A model generated the notes under the pieces. The model was not told the DNA's origin, did no database searches, and saw nothing but the letters and a program-made list of their open reading frames with translations. DNA of 64,000 bases. It comes from UBA4636 sp963650915 (GTDB taxonomy: Bacteria > Bacillota > Clostridia > Christensenellales > Borkfalkiaceae). Where the stretch lies: NCBI GenBank assembly GCA_963650915.1, contig CAVJMJ010000007.1, positions 1-64,000 of the forward strand. The letters run 5' to 3'. Within the stretch, counting starts at the first letter, position 1; each line of letters opens with the position of its first letter. Positions 16,272-25,710 of this stretch are shown in pieces. A program made the position numbers and the translations under genes.

Positions 16272-16357
16272 AAACGGAGATATCTCCGTTTTGCGTTTGC
16301 TCACGCAAACGCAAAATACGTTTAATAGCGTTAAAAAATAGAAAACATTAAACGGAG
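16272..16357 (+). promoter_or_regulatory. oppA leader with decoy and anti-Shine-Dalgarno elements
   Basis: The leader holds AAACGGAG (16272-16279) directly followed by its complement CTCCGTTT (16284-16291). The same AAACGGAG recurs at 16350-16357 as the real ribosome binding site. CTCCGTTT can therefore pair with either copy. A perfect 12-bp hairpin (TTTTGCGTTTGC, loop TCAC) follows at 16289-16316. The arrangement could switch oppA translation on and off. This is seen in sequence; function is inferred. Confidence 0.45.
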
Positions 16358-16369
16358 GTTTAAACAAAA

Positions 16370-18919
16370 ATGAAAAGACTATTGGCTATGTTGTTAGTCG
16401 TTGCCGTTTCGGTCGGCGTTTTTACCGCTTGTAGCGGAGATAACGTCGATACGGGCGCAGTTACTTATCGTACGACGACGGCGGTTATGCCCAGCAACTG
16501 GAACGAACTTACCTACCAAGATAACAACGATACTCAAATTATGAATTACTTGGTTTCTTCTTTCTTCGAATACGATTATAAATTCGACGAAGCAAAGGGC
16601 GGTAAGTATAAAGAAGACGGATCCGTTAACGTAGACGCAATCGTTTCCGGCGGATATACGACGAATTATTCGGCGGCAACCGCACTTGAAGACGTTACGA
16701 GTACCGTTGATGCGAAATGGGGTTACACCGACAAGCAAAAATCCGAAGGCGGATACGCTTGGAAGATTACCCTTCGTCGGGACTTAAAGTGGGACGACGG
16801 TACGGAAATTCACGCAGGTGACTTCGTATATTCCATGCAACAGCAGTTGGCCCCCGACTTTTTAAATTATCGTGCAAATACTTTCTACGATACTTTAAGG
16901 ATTAAAAAGTCGCGTTCTTACTATTATCAAAATCAAGAAGCAACTTATCCCACGATAGGTTCGCTCGGTTATGAGTCGAATGCAGCGGCTGTCGAAGCGG
17001 GCGCGGATATTTACATCGACGCTTACAATTTTTACAACGCAAAAGGTTACGTTGACGAAAACGGTAACTTAATCAAACAATGGGTTTCCATAACCGACGA
17101 AACCGTTTATAACAGCGTAGAATCTTGGGCAGATCCCGATAACGAGGATATTTACGACGCATTTTCCGGAAAAGAATTGTGGGATTATTTCTTCGGCACC
17201 AACGGTAGATATAAAGATTACGTAGAAGTCGGGGCTGCTTATGAATCTTGGCTCGGCGTAAAAGTCGTCAACGAAGAACGCAACGTTTCCTGGAACGATG
17301 TAGGTATGTATCAAGTAGATAACGATTCATTCGTGATTTGCTTGGATAAATCTTATCAATTATTGGATGAAAACGGAGAACTTTCTTATCTTGCTGCATA
17401 CTACATGTCAAAGCTTCCTTTGGTAAAGAGAGATTTGTATGAAAAGTGTAAGATCGCTCCTTCCGAAGGTTCTACCTTGTATACTTCAAAATACAATTCA
17501 AGTAAAGATACGACCGCAAGTTGGGGACCGTATAAACTCGAATCTTTCCAAAGCGGTAAATCTTATAAATTAGTTAAAAACGACAATTGGTACGGCTATA
17601 ACTTAGAGTTATATAAAGGTCAATACGCAGTCGATGCAATCGAATGCGAAATGGTTTCCGAAACAAGCACGCAATGGCTTAAATTCTTAAAAGGCGAAAC
17701 CGACGACGTTGCTCTCGATACCGACCATGTCGCAGAATACATGTACTCCAAATATACGACGTATACACCCGGTACCGGTACGTTTGCGATGCAGTTATAC
17801 GGCAATCTCGGCACCTTAAAGGCAAGCGACAATAACAACGGTATACTTGCAATCGACGAATTCAGACAAGCGCTTTCGTTATCGTTAAACAGAAACGACG
17901 TAGTCGAAAAGATTTGGCCGGGTACCGCGGTTGCTTGCTACGGCTTGATGAACAGTCAATACTATTACGACGTTTTAAACGGCGGTGTATATAGAGATAC
18001 CGTACAGGCAAAAGAAGGTTTATTGCGTGCTTACGGCTTTACCAAGGGTGAGGACGGAAAGTGGTCTAACGGCGCGGAAATCGTTAACGCTTCTTTAGAA
18101 GACGCTTATGCCGCATTAACCGGGTATAACCCCACTCTCGCAAAAGAATTGGTAAAGGAAGCGTATGCCGAACTTACCGCAAATGCAGATAAATACGGGT
18201 ACGATTCCACCAAAGATATAACCATAGTTTACGGTTCTTCCGTAGATACGGCGAAACAGCGCGAACGTATGAAATATTTACAAGGCGTAATAGACAACTT
18301 GTGCAAAGACACCGGTCTCGAAGGCAAGATTAAGTTGATATTCGACGCTTCTGCCGGTGACAACTGGGCGGATGCTTTCAGAAACGGCGATACGCAAATA
18401 GGCTTCGGATACGGCTTCTCGGGTAACCCGTTCAACCCGTTTGACATTGTAGGCGCGTTCGTCGATCCCGACGACAGTTTGAACTATCATACCTATTGGA
18501 ATACTTCTACGGTTCAAATGACGCTTACTATGCCCGAAGGCGATTACGAAGGTGCTGGCGAAACCATTACGATGAGTTTACGTAACTGGTTCAACTGTTT
18601 AAACGGTCTTGCCGAAGAAAAGAACGAAACTTACAAGTACGACTGGGATGCCGGTATTGCTCCTTCCGAAGCAAGATTGACTATTTTGGCGGCGTTAGAG
18701 GAACAAGTTATCAAAAAGAGTTACTCCGTAATGCTTATCGGCGAATACAGCGGTTCTTTGTTAAGTCCTAAGTTCTCGCAGTTTAGCTATGAGTATAATA
18801 CGTTTATGGGCTTCGGCGGAATAAGATATTTAGTCGTTAATAAGACGGATGCCGAATGGAAAGCGTACGTTGCGGCAAACAATAACGATTTGACTTCCGA
18901 ATACAAGAAGACTGCATAA
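16370..18919 (+). CDS. oppA: Oligopeptide-type ABC transporter substrate-binding lipoprotein, enlarged (849 aa)
   Basis: SBP_bac_5-family extracytoplasmic binding protein delivering peptides or a similar ligand to OppB/OppC. A lipoprotein signal is clear: MKRLLAMLLVVAVSVGVFTAC with the lipobox cysteine at residue 21. Family landmarks include YAWKITLRRDLKWDDGTEIH near residue 125 and WGPYKLESFQSGKSYKLVKN near residue 385. The protein is about 300 residues longer than a typical OppA (about 540), with extra acidic and aromatic insertions. First gene of the operon, behind a long structured leader. Confidence 0.92.
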   Translation: MKRLLAMLLVVAVSVGVFTACSGDNVDTGAVTYRTTTAVMPSNWNELTYQDNNDTQIMNYLVSSFFEYDYKFDEAKGGKYKEDGSVNVDAIVSGGYTTNYSAATALEDVTSTVDAKWGYTDKQKSEGGYAWKITLRRDLKWDDGTEIHAGDFVYSMQQQLAPDFLNYRANTFYDTLRIKKSRSYYYQNQEATYPTIGSLGYESNAAAVEAGADIYIDAYNFYNAKGYVDENGNLIKQWVSITDETVYNSVESWADPDNEDIYDAFSGKELWDYFFGTNGRYKDYVEVGAAYESWLGVKVVNEERNVSWNDVGMYQVDNDSFVICLDKSYQLLDENGELSYLAAYYMSKLPLVKRDLYEKCKIAPSEGSTLYTSKYNSSKDTTASWGPYKLESFQSGKSYKLVKNDNWYGYNLELYKGQYAVDAIECEMVSETSTQWLKFLKGETDDVALDTDHVAEYMYSKYTTYTPGTGTFAMQLYGNLGTLKASDNNNGILAIDEFRQALSLSLNRNDVVEKIWPGTAVACYGLMNSQYYYDVLNGGVYRDTVQAKEGLLRAYGFTKGEDGKWSNGAEIVNASLEDAYAALTGYNPTLAKELVKEAYAELTANADKYGYDSTKDITIVYGSSVDTAKQRERMKYLQGVIDNLCKDTGLEGKIKLIFDASAGDNWADAFRNGDTQIGFGYGFSGNPFNPFDIVGAFVDPDDSLNYHTYWNTSTVQMTLTMPEGDYEGAGETITMSLRNWFNCLNGLAEEKNETYKYDWDAGIAPSEARLTILAALEEQVIKKSYSVMLIGEYSGSLLSPKFSQFSYEYNTFMGFGGIRYLVVNKTDAEWKAYVAANNNDLTSEYKKTA

Positions 18920-18928
18920 CCGAATATT

Positions 18929-18996
18929 TACGGGAATCCCCGTAAAAACACAAAAACGACGGCGGACGGAATAATTTTCGCCCGCCGTGATTTTTG
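18929..18996 (+). terminator. Intra-operon hairpins between oppA and oppB
   Basis: TACGGG/CCCGTA (18929-18944), then ACGGCGG/CCGCCGT (18959-18988) followed by GATTTTTG. The second resembles a leaky terminator or 3' stabiliser, which would give more binding protein than permease. Confidence 0.6.
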
Positions 18997-19088
18997 TTCT
19001 TTAAAATAAACGATAAAAATAACGTTTTTACGGCGTAACGCATATATTTTTTGCGTTACGCCTACAAAACTGTCAAGGAGCATTGCCT

Positions 19089-20096
19089 ATGTATATGTTC
19101 AAATACGTGTTAAAAAGACTGGGACTTATGATTATTACCTTTGCGATAATCATGCTCATGTGTTTTACGCTTATAAAACTGTTGCCTATCGTCGTAAACG
19201 TCGATTCGAGCAGTGATCCTCTTATTGCGTACAAAAGATTGGAGGCAAGGGGATATATAAAAAACGTCGTTCAAAACGCAAACGGAACCTGGAGTTACGA
19301 CAGAGTCCCTATTTTGGTTCAATTAGGTTACTACCTCAAAAAAATCTTTGTCAACGGCGACTTCGGTATCGCAACCACATACGGCGAATATCTCAATCAG
19401 CCCGTGTGGGACGTTTTCGTGGAAAAACTTCCCCCCACGATACTTATAAATTTATATTCGACTATAATAGGCGTGCCTATCGGTTTGGGGCTCGGAATTT
19501 TGGCAGCCCTAAAAAAGAACAAATGGCAGGATCAATTAATTAACGTCATCATAATTTTATTGATTTCCGTTCCGTCAATCGTAATGGGGCTTTTGATACA
19601 ATACTTTATGTGTTTTAAGTGGAACTGGTTCCCGCTTACGATGAATTCCGGCTACGATTATTTTTCTTGGAGCATGTTTAAATCGATGCTACCGCCTGTA
19701 TTTGCGTTATGTTTCGGTTCCATTGCAGGCTACGCAAGGTACACGAGGGCGGAACTTTCCGAAGTTTTGACCAACGAATTCATGTTGCTTGCAAGAACGA
19801 AGGGTTTAACGAAGGGTCAGGCTACTTTCCGCCATGCAATGAGGAACTCCATGGTTGTAATTTTCCCGTCCATTTTAAGCGAATTCGTAGCCGTTCTTTC
19901 GGGTTCTCTTATTATAGAATCCATGTTTTCCGTACCGGGCGTCGGAAGATTGTACCTTAATTCCATCGTTTTCAAAGATTACGACTTCTTTATGTTGCTT
20001 TCGGGCTTCTATACTTTGGTAAGTTTGCTTGCCGGTATTGTTATAGACATAAGTTACGGATTTATCGATCCCAGAATAAGAATGGGGGCTAAATAA
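19089..20096 (+). CDS. oppB: Oligopeptide ABC transporter permease OppB
   Basis: 335 residues from the ATG at 19089. The frame is open to a TTG at 19083, but AAGGAG at 19074-19079 is spaced correctly only for the ATG. Six membrane segments are expected: TM1 at about residues 10-30, a periplasmic loop, then the BPD_transp_1 domain. The coupling-helix EAA motif is visible as EFMLLARTKGLTKGQATFRH (about residues 235-254). Length is normal, unlike the other subunits. Spacing to oppC is 1 nt. Confidence 0.94.
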   Translation: MYMFKYVLKRLGLMIITFAIIMLMCFTLIKLLPIVVNVDSSSDPLIAYKRLEARGYIKNVVQNANGTWSYDRVPILVQLGYYLKKIFVNGDFGIATTYGEYLNQPVWDVFVEKLPPTILINLYSTIIGVPIGLGLGILAALKKNKWQDQLINVIIILLISVPSIVMGLLIQYFMCFKWNWFPLTMNSGYDYFSWSMFKSMLPPVFALCFGSIAGYARYTRAELSEVLTNEFMLLARTKGLTKGQATFRHAMRNSMVVIFPSILSEFVAVLSGSLIIESMFSVPGVGRLYLNSIVFKDYDFFMLLSGFYTLVSLLAGIVIDISYGFIDPRIRMGAK

Positions 20097-20097
20097 A

Positions 20098-21666
20098 ATG
20101 AAAGAAATCGATTTAAACAACATTCCGACCGAAAAATTCAAATTTGCAAACAAGGCAGACTTTTCTCACGAGAAAAAATTACAAACAAAACCCGTGGGGT
20201 ATTTTCAGGGTGCCTTCCGCAGATTCAGTAAAAACAAAGGCGCCGTAGTCGGCGCAATAGTAATCTTATGTTTGATAATATTTGCAATCGTAGGTCCGTT
20301 TTTTACCCCTTACGGAGTAGATTATTACGACAGTAACTATACGACGACCAGCCCTAAATTAAAACTTTTCGAAAATACCGATTTTTGGAACGGCACAAAG
20401 GAAAAGGAAACGGGCTTTGCGGGATATTACGAAGATTACGCAGTCGGTCTGGAAACCGGGCACGATATAATAAAAAACAACAAATATACGGTTGAAGATA
20501 ACGTATACAAATATCGCTTCGACACATACTACGGCGCAGGTTTCGGAAGATACAGAATCATAACCACCGAAGAGTATCTCGATATTCAAAGATATCAAAA
20601 CGAAACGGGAAGGCAGGTAATATATCCTACGGTCAAAGCATCGCAACGTCCTCAAGCCGTTCAAGACAAAGAACGTGCAAACCTGTATTATAAAACGAAG
20701 ATGGTTCAAGGGAAATCTCAACCGGATCTTGACTCCGACGGCAATCTCGTCGTGAACTATTGGTCGTATACCGAAGCGGAAGGACTGCCGTCAACAGCCG
20801 CAACCTATAATTCGCTGAGGATAGAAGGCGAAAACGGCTTACAAACCGACGAAGGAACTTCATATTACGTTTACGGTACGGTAGTATCCGGCGGTGTTGA
20901 AGTAAGAACTTTCTATTACGAATACTATTGTTATTATCATACGCAGGTTTTAAAAGACGGAATAACCGAGCCTTACTTTGTTTTCGGTACGACGTCCGGC
21001 GGAAAAGATATTTTAACCTGTCTTTCTTCCGGCGCAAGATTCTCATTCTTATTTGCTACCGTGGTGGCGGCGGTTAACCTTATCGTCGGCGCGATTTGGG
21101 GCTCTATTGCGGGATACTTCGGCGGAAGAGTCGACCTTATCATGGAAAGAATCACCGACGTCCTGGGTGCCGTTCCAACGATGATAGTAATTACCCTTTT
21201 AAAACTTCATATGGGTACGTCGAGTCAAGCCCTCGTATTGTTTATCGCATTCTTCTTAACGGGATGGATCGGTATGGCGGGGACGACGCGTATGCAGTTT
21301 TATCGTTACAAAAATCAGGAATACGTTTTGGCGGCAAGGACGCTCGGCGCAAACGATTTCAGGCTTATGTTCAAGCATATTTTCCCGAACGCCATCGGTA
21401 CCTTGGTAACTGCGTGCGCTCTCGTTATCCCTTCAATGATATATTCCGAAACCAATTTATCCTATCTCGGAATAATCAACCTCGAAGCGGGCAAAATTAC
21501 GAGTGTGGGTACACTTATAGCGGCAGGTCAAAGAGATATGATGATTGCTCCTTTCGTCGCACTTTTCCCGTCACTTTTCTTAGTGCTTTTGATGCTTTCG
21601 TTCAACCTTTTCGGTAACGGACTGAGAGACGCTTTCAACCCGTCGTTACGCGGTTCGGAGGGCTAA
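20098..21666 (+). CDS. oppC: Oligopeptide ABC transporter permease OppC with large extracytoplasmic insertion
   Basis: 522 residues against about 300-350 in the family. A cytoplasmic N-terminus is followed by TM1 (about 47-68). The normal loop from TM1 to the FGT..GxD motif is about 30-40 residues. Here FGTTSGGKD is at 296-304, so about 220 residues are exposed outside the membrane. This insert is rich in Tyr, Asp and Thr. The rest is a standard permease domain with the EAA motif YVLAARTLGANDFRLMFKH (about 407-425). It is directly followed by oppD after 4 nt. Confidence 0.93.
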   Translation: MKEIDLNNIPTEKFKFANKADFSHEKKLQTKPVGYFQGAFRRFSKNKGAVVGAIVILCLIIFAIVGPFFTPYGVDYYDSNYTTTSPKLKLFENTDFWNGTKEKETGFAGYYEDYAVGLETGHDIIKNNKYTVEDNVYKYRFDTYYGAGFGRYRIITTEEYLDIQRYQNETGRQVIYPTVKASQRPQAVQDKERANLYYKTKMVQGKSQPDLDSDGNLVVNYWSYTEAEGLPSTAATYNSLRIEGENGLQTDEGTSYYVYGTVVSGGVEVRTFYYEYYCYYHTQVLKDGITEPYFVFGTTSGGKDILTCLSSGARFSFLFATVVAAVNLIVGAIWGSIAGYFGGRVDLIMERITDVLGAVPTMIVITLLKLHMGTSSQALVLFIAFFLTGWIGMAGTTRMQFYRYKNQEYVLAARTLGANDFRLMFKHIFPNAIGTLVTACALVIPSMIYSETNLSYLGIINLEAGKITSVGTLIAAGQRDMMIAPFVALFPSLFLVLLMLSFNLFGNGLRDAFNPSLRGSEG

Positions 21667-21670
21667 AGAT

Positions 21671-23893
21671 ATGAAACAAATCAAATTATCGGTAAACAAC
21701 TTAAAAATATCTTTCCGTACCGACGCCGGCATCGTTCAAGCCGTAAGGGGCATCGATTTCGACCTGTACAAAGGCGAAACTTTGGCAATCGTAGGCGAAA
21801 GCGGTTCGGGTAAATCGGTCACCAACCGTGCGATAATGGGCATTTTGGCGGGTAACGCCATAAAAGAGGGTGGTGAAATCATTTACGACGGCAGAGATCT
21901 TATGAAGATTCCCGAAGAGGAATTCCATAAACTGCGCGGTGATAAAATAGCAATGATTTTCCAAGATCCCATGTCCAGTCTGAATCCGATTATGAGGATA
22001 GGCAAACAAATGACCGAAGCCTCTCTTATAAAGGGTAAAGTAAGCCAAAAAGAATCGAGAAAGGCTTTCAACGATATGCTTGCGGCGCTTAACCGCAGTA
22101 TGGACGAAGCCATGAACGCCGACGGTCGGAAAAAAGCGGAAAATAAAGCACTTTGCTCAGATTTCGATAAATTCGAATACAAACATCTCGATTTGGAATA
22201 TTCCTACAACAAAGCAAAGGAGGCGGCGGAAAACGCTCTTTCGGACATAGAAGACGTAATGTTCCGCATCGAAAAAAAGGCTTACCAAAACGTAAGAAAA
22301 GAACTTGCCGAAATTACGGTTACGGCGGAAAAATCAATCGAAAGATACGTCGTGCATTCGAGGGCTGAAGAACTTAGAAAGAATCTTTCCGAAATAAACG
22401 CCCTCACTAAAATATCTTTCGGCGAAAAACTCGGCTCTTTAACCCGCTTTATGTTTAATAAAAGCGAGAAAAAGGACACCGAAGAGGATGCCGACTGGAC
22501 AGCCATTTATCAAAAACTTTCCGCGGTATCTGATATTTTAAAGGAAGCCTCGGCGTATCAAAAGCCTAACTTTTTTGCCATGGGCTATTACGTTACTTTT
22601 TCCAACGAGCCTCTTCCCGATATGGAAATCGACGAACTTAACGCCTTTTTGAGAAAATACCTCGACGACAATTTTATGCTTCACTTTATCGAGGAAGCCA
22701 AAAAAGGGGTGTTGTATTCAAACGCCCGTTCTATAGAAAATAAAAAGTCGGCGATAAAACTTATCGACGACAACACTCGATTTTTCAAAGAACTCGATTG
22801 CGACAAAAAAACGGCTTACGAAAAGGCTAAAATTTTAGTCGACGGGGTGGAAAAGTCGATAGACGTTCTCGACGTCGTCAAAGATAACCTTTTATACACC
22901 TTTAAATCGGGACTGAAAACGTCTTTGGATATGTATTACGAAGGAATACTTCATAACGAAGCCGAAGAAAAGCGTTACGACAAACAAACTAAAAATTACG
23001 AAAAACTCATCGAAAGAGGCAAGACGCCCGATTATACGGTTGCCGAAAAAGACCTCGTCAATCTCGAAGACGCCAAAGAAGACGTTTTATCGTATATTTT
23101 ACGCGTAAAAGAAAAGATGCAATTCGACGTAAACAACAACGATAAAATCGACTTTGACGCAAAGGTAGTGGGGCTTATTGATTTCTTTAAAGAAAAGGCG
23201 TCGGCGGTAGTTTTCAGAATAACAAAATCTATTGCCAAAAACCGTGCTTTGAAGCTTTTAGAGGAAGTAGGCATTCCCGAACCGCGCAAACGTTTCCGTC
23301 AATACCCCTTCGAACTTTCCGGCGGTATGCGTCAGCGTATAGTTATAGCGATAGCCCTTTCCCTTAACCCCGATATACTTATATGCGACGAACCTACTAC
23401 GGCTTTGGACGTTACCATTCAGTCGCAGATTTTGGAACTTATAAACAACGTTAAAAAGGAACGTAATCTTACGGTTATATTCATTACGCACGATTTGGGC
23501 GTAGTCGCTAACATGGCGGACAGGGTAGCCGTTATGTATGCGGGTAAAATAGTCGAAATCGGTACGGCGGAAGACGTTTTTTATTCCCCCGCACATCCTT
23601 ATACTTGGGCGCTTTTGTCCTCTATGCCCGATCTCGACACCAAGGATAAACTCGAGGCTATCCCTGGGACTCCGCCCAACATGATTTACCCGCCCAAGGG
23701 CGACGCTTTTGCCGAAAGAAACAAATACGCGCTCGAAATCGACTTTGAAGAAGAACCGCCTATGTTTAAAATTTCGGACACTCATTACGCGGCGACGTGG
23801 CTTCTTCATCCGTCTGCGCCTAAGGTGGAACCGCCGAGGCAGGTTAAAGAGCGTATAGAAAAAATGAAAAGACAACAACGGGAGGCTTTATAA
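21671..23893 (+). CDS. oppD: Oligopeptide ABC transporter ATPase OppD with about 400-residue insertion
   Basis: 740 residues against about 330 in the family. Walker A GESGSGKS is at 42-49, the Q loop MIFQDPMSSLNP at 95-106, signature LSGGM at 549-553, Walker B ILICDEP shortly after and H loop ITHDLGVVA. The Q-loop to signature distance is about 450 residues where about 60 is normal. The insert (about 140-530) is highly charged, Lys/Glu/Asp-rich and largely helical, probably coiled coil. The oligopeptide-family C-terminal tail (PAHPYTWALL and GTPPNM) is present. All catalytic motifs are intact, so it should be active. Confidence 0.93.
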   Translation: MKQIKLSVNNLKISFRTDAGIVQAVRGIDFDLYKGETLAIVGESGSGKSVTNRAIMGILAGNAIKEGGEIIYDGRDLMKIPEEEFHKLRGDKIAMIFQDPMSSLNPIMRIGKQMTEASLIKGKVSQKESRKAFNDMLAALNRSMDEAMNADGRKKAENKALCSDFDKFEYKHLDLEYSYNKAKEAAENALSDIEDVMFRIEKKAYQNVRKELAEITVTAEKSIERYVVHSRAEELRKNLSEINALTKISFGEKLGSLTRFMFNKSEKKDTEEDADWTAIYQKLSAVSDILKEASAYQKPNFFAMGYYVTFSNEPLPDMEIDELNAFLRKYLDDNFMLHFIEEAKKGVLYSNARSIENKKSAIKLIDDNTRFFKELDCDKKTAYEKAKILVDGVEKSIDVLDVVKDNLLYTFKSGLKTSLDMYYEGILHNEAEEKRYDKQTKNYEKLIERGKTPDYTVAEKDLVNLEDAKEDVLSYILRVKEKMQFDVNNNDKIDFDAKVVGLIDFFKEKASAVVFRITKSIAKNRALKLLEEVGIPEPRKRFRQYPFELSGGMRQRIVIAIALSLNPDILICDEPTTALDVTIQSQILELINNVKKERNLTVIFITHDLGVVANMADRVAVMYAGKIVEIGTAEDVFYSPAHPYTWALLSSMPDLDTKDKLEAIPGTPPNMIYPPKGDAFAERNKYALEIDFEEEPPMFKISDTHYAATWLLHPSAPKVEPPRQVKERIEKMKRQQREAL

Positions 23894-25146
23894 TGAATAA
23901 ATTCGAAAATGCCGAAACGTTACTTAAAGTAGAAAATCTTTGCCAATATTTCAAACTCGGAAGAGGCGAACTCAAAGCCGTAAACAACGTTAATTTCGAA
24001 ATCAAAAAAGGCGAAGTTTTCGGACTCGTGGGTGAATCCGGTTGCGGAAAAACCACTACGGGTAGGACTATTATTAAACTTTACGACGCCACGAGCGGGA
24101 ACGTTTATTTTAAAGGCGAAAGAATAGTTGCGGGCGTAAAATCATATAAAGACAACATTTCGGCTAAAAAAGCCGAGTTGAAAAATGCTTTAAACGCCCT
24201 CGAAAAATCCGAAAAATCCGAAAATTACGATATTAAAAAAACCGAACTTATCAAGGAAGCAGAAGGGTATATCGCTACGCAAAAAGCCGAAATAAAAAAG
24301 GCTCGGCACGACCAAAAGTATTGCGATAAAGATTATGCAAAAAAACGCGTCAGAGAAATAAACGGCGAGTACGCCTTGAAAATCGACGCCGCCAAGGATG
24401 AGGAAAAGAAGTCTCTTATAAAAGAGAGGGACGAACTTTTGAAAACGGCAAAAAAGGAAAGACTCGTTACCAAAATTCAAATGATTTTCCAAGATCCCAT
24501 TGCGTCGCTCGATCCCCGTATGACGGTCAGAGACATCATTGCCGAAGGACTCGTTATTCACGGCGAAAAAAACAAAGAGGTTATCGACGAAAAGGTCATG
24601 AAGATGCTCGACCTCGTAGGGCTTTTACCCGAACATGCGGGAAGATATCCCCATGAATTTTCGGGCGGACAACGTCAGCGTATAGGTATTGCGAGGGCTC
24701 TTATATTAAACCCCGACTTTATTATCGCAGACGAGCCGATTTCCGCACTCGACGTGTCCATACAGGCGCAGGTTATCAATCTTTTGAACGAATTGAGAGA
24801 CACCCTCGGGCTTACCATAATGTTTATTGCGCACGATTTGTCGGTCGTAAAATATTTTTCGGACAGAATCGGCGTAATGTATTACGGTAACATGGTGGAA
24901 CTTGCGTCCTCCGAAGAACTTTTCGCTCACCCGATGCATCCTTATACCAAATCGCTTTTATCTGCTATTCCGCTTCCCGATCCTTATTACGAAAGACGGC
25001 GTAAGAGGATAACTTATAATGCGTTGAAGGAACACGATTATTCTAAGGATAAGCCGTCCATGCGCGAAATACGCCCCGAACACTACGTTTATTGTAACGA
25101 CGCCGAGGAAGAAAGGTATAAAAAGGAATTGCAAAATGAAGGTTAA
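23893..25146 (+). CDS. oppF: Oligopeptide ABC transporter ATPase OppF with about 100-residue insertion
   Basis: 417 residues. Walker A GESGCGKT is at 47-54, then a charged, coiled-coil-like insert at about 82-192 (KAELKNALNALEKSEKSE and following). The Q loop MIFQDPIASLDPRMTV begins at 197, signature FSGGQ is at 256-260, Walker B IIADEP and H loop IAHDLSVV follow. Walker A to Q-loop distance is about 146 residues where 42-50 is usual. The insertion point differs from that in OppD, so the two arose separately. The ATG overlaps the oppD stop. Confidence 0.93.
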   Translation: MNKFENAETLLKVENLCQYFKLGRGELKAVNNVNFEIKKGEVFGLVGESGCGKTTTGRTIIKLYDATSGNVYFKGERIVAGVKSYKDNISAKKAELKNALNALEKSEKSENYDIKKTELIKEAEGYIATQKAEIKKARHDQKYCDKDYAKKRVREINGEYALKIDAAKDEEKKSLIKERDELLKTAKKERLVTKIQMIFQDPIASLDPRMTVRDIIAEGLVIHGEKNKEVIDEKVMKMLDLVGLLPEHAGRYPHEFSGGQRQRIGIARALILNPDFIIADEPISALDVSIQAQVINLLNELRDTLGLTIMFIAHDLSVVKYFSDRIGVMYYGNMVELASSEELFAHPMHPYTKSLLSAIPLPDPYYERRRKRITYNALKEHDYSKDKPSMREIRPEHYVYCNDAEEERYKKELQNEG

Positions 25147-25558
25147 ACCGTTGCCGTTTATTATAACCTTTGCGGTAGGCATCGTAATCTCCGGCGTGGC
25201 TTTTTTGATAATAGCACTTGCCGACAGTGCGATAAGTTTAAATTCTACATCTTCCGTTTTGGGCGCGCTTGCCGATGCTTTTACCGTTTCGGGCGTTATT
25301 TTGTTCGGCGTGGGGTGTATAGCGTTTGCCAATCGAAAGGGGACTTTCGACGCTCTCGGGTATTCCGTGGAAAGCGTACTCGTAGTAAGAAACCTTTCAC
25401 CGAAGCGCAGATTTAAAGAAAGAGAAAATTTTGCCGAATACAGAGAAAGAAAAACCGAGGAAAGAAAGAAAAAAAGCGGTATCGCTCATTACTTTATCGT
25501 CGGGTTAATCTTTATAATTATCGCCGTCGGCTTTATTATCGCTTATTCGGTCATCTGA
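25136..25558 (+). CDS. DUF3899-like small membrane protein
   Basis: 140 residues with three or four hydrophobic segments (about 7-27, 40-62 and 118-138) and a strongly basic cytoplasmic loop between them (SPKRRFKERENFAEYRERK). The pattern AFTVSGVILFGVGCIAF with GTFDALGYSVESV is what I recall for DUF3899 proteins. Function unknown. It overlaps the 3' end of oppF by 11 nt and is probably translationally coupled, which suggests an accessory role with the transporter. Confidence 0.75.
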   Translation: MKVKPLPFIITFAVGIVISGVAFLIIALADSAISLNSTSSVLGALADAFTVSGVILFGVGCIAFANRKGTFDALGYSVESVLVVRNLSPKRRFKERENFAEYRERKTEERKKKSGIAHYFIVGLIFIIIAVGFIIAYSVI

Positions 25559-25579
25559 ATTTTTTAGCAGATTTACTAT

Positions 25580-25678
25580 AAAAAGCCCCGCACGAGTTTT
25601 TGATATAAGTAAGGAAAGTTTTGAGGTTTTAAACTTAACTTTCCGTTTATATCAATCACCGTGCGGGGCTTTTTGTTT
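25580..25678. terminator. Long bidirectional terminator hairpin
   Basis: AAAAAGCCCCGCAC (25580-25593) pairs with GTGCGGGGCTTTTT (25661-25674), and inner arms (TGATATAA...TATATCA, GGAAAGTT...AACTTTCC) extend the stem to nearly 95 nt. It sits between the convergent opp operon and yfbR. Confidence 0.85.
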
Positions 25679-25710
25679 TTTTAAAATGTTGCCGTTACGT
25701 CAAAAACAGT

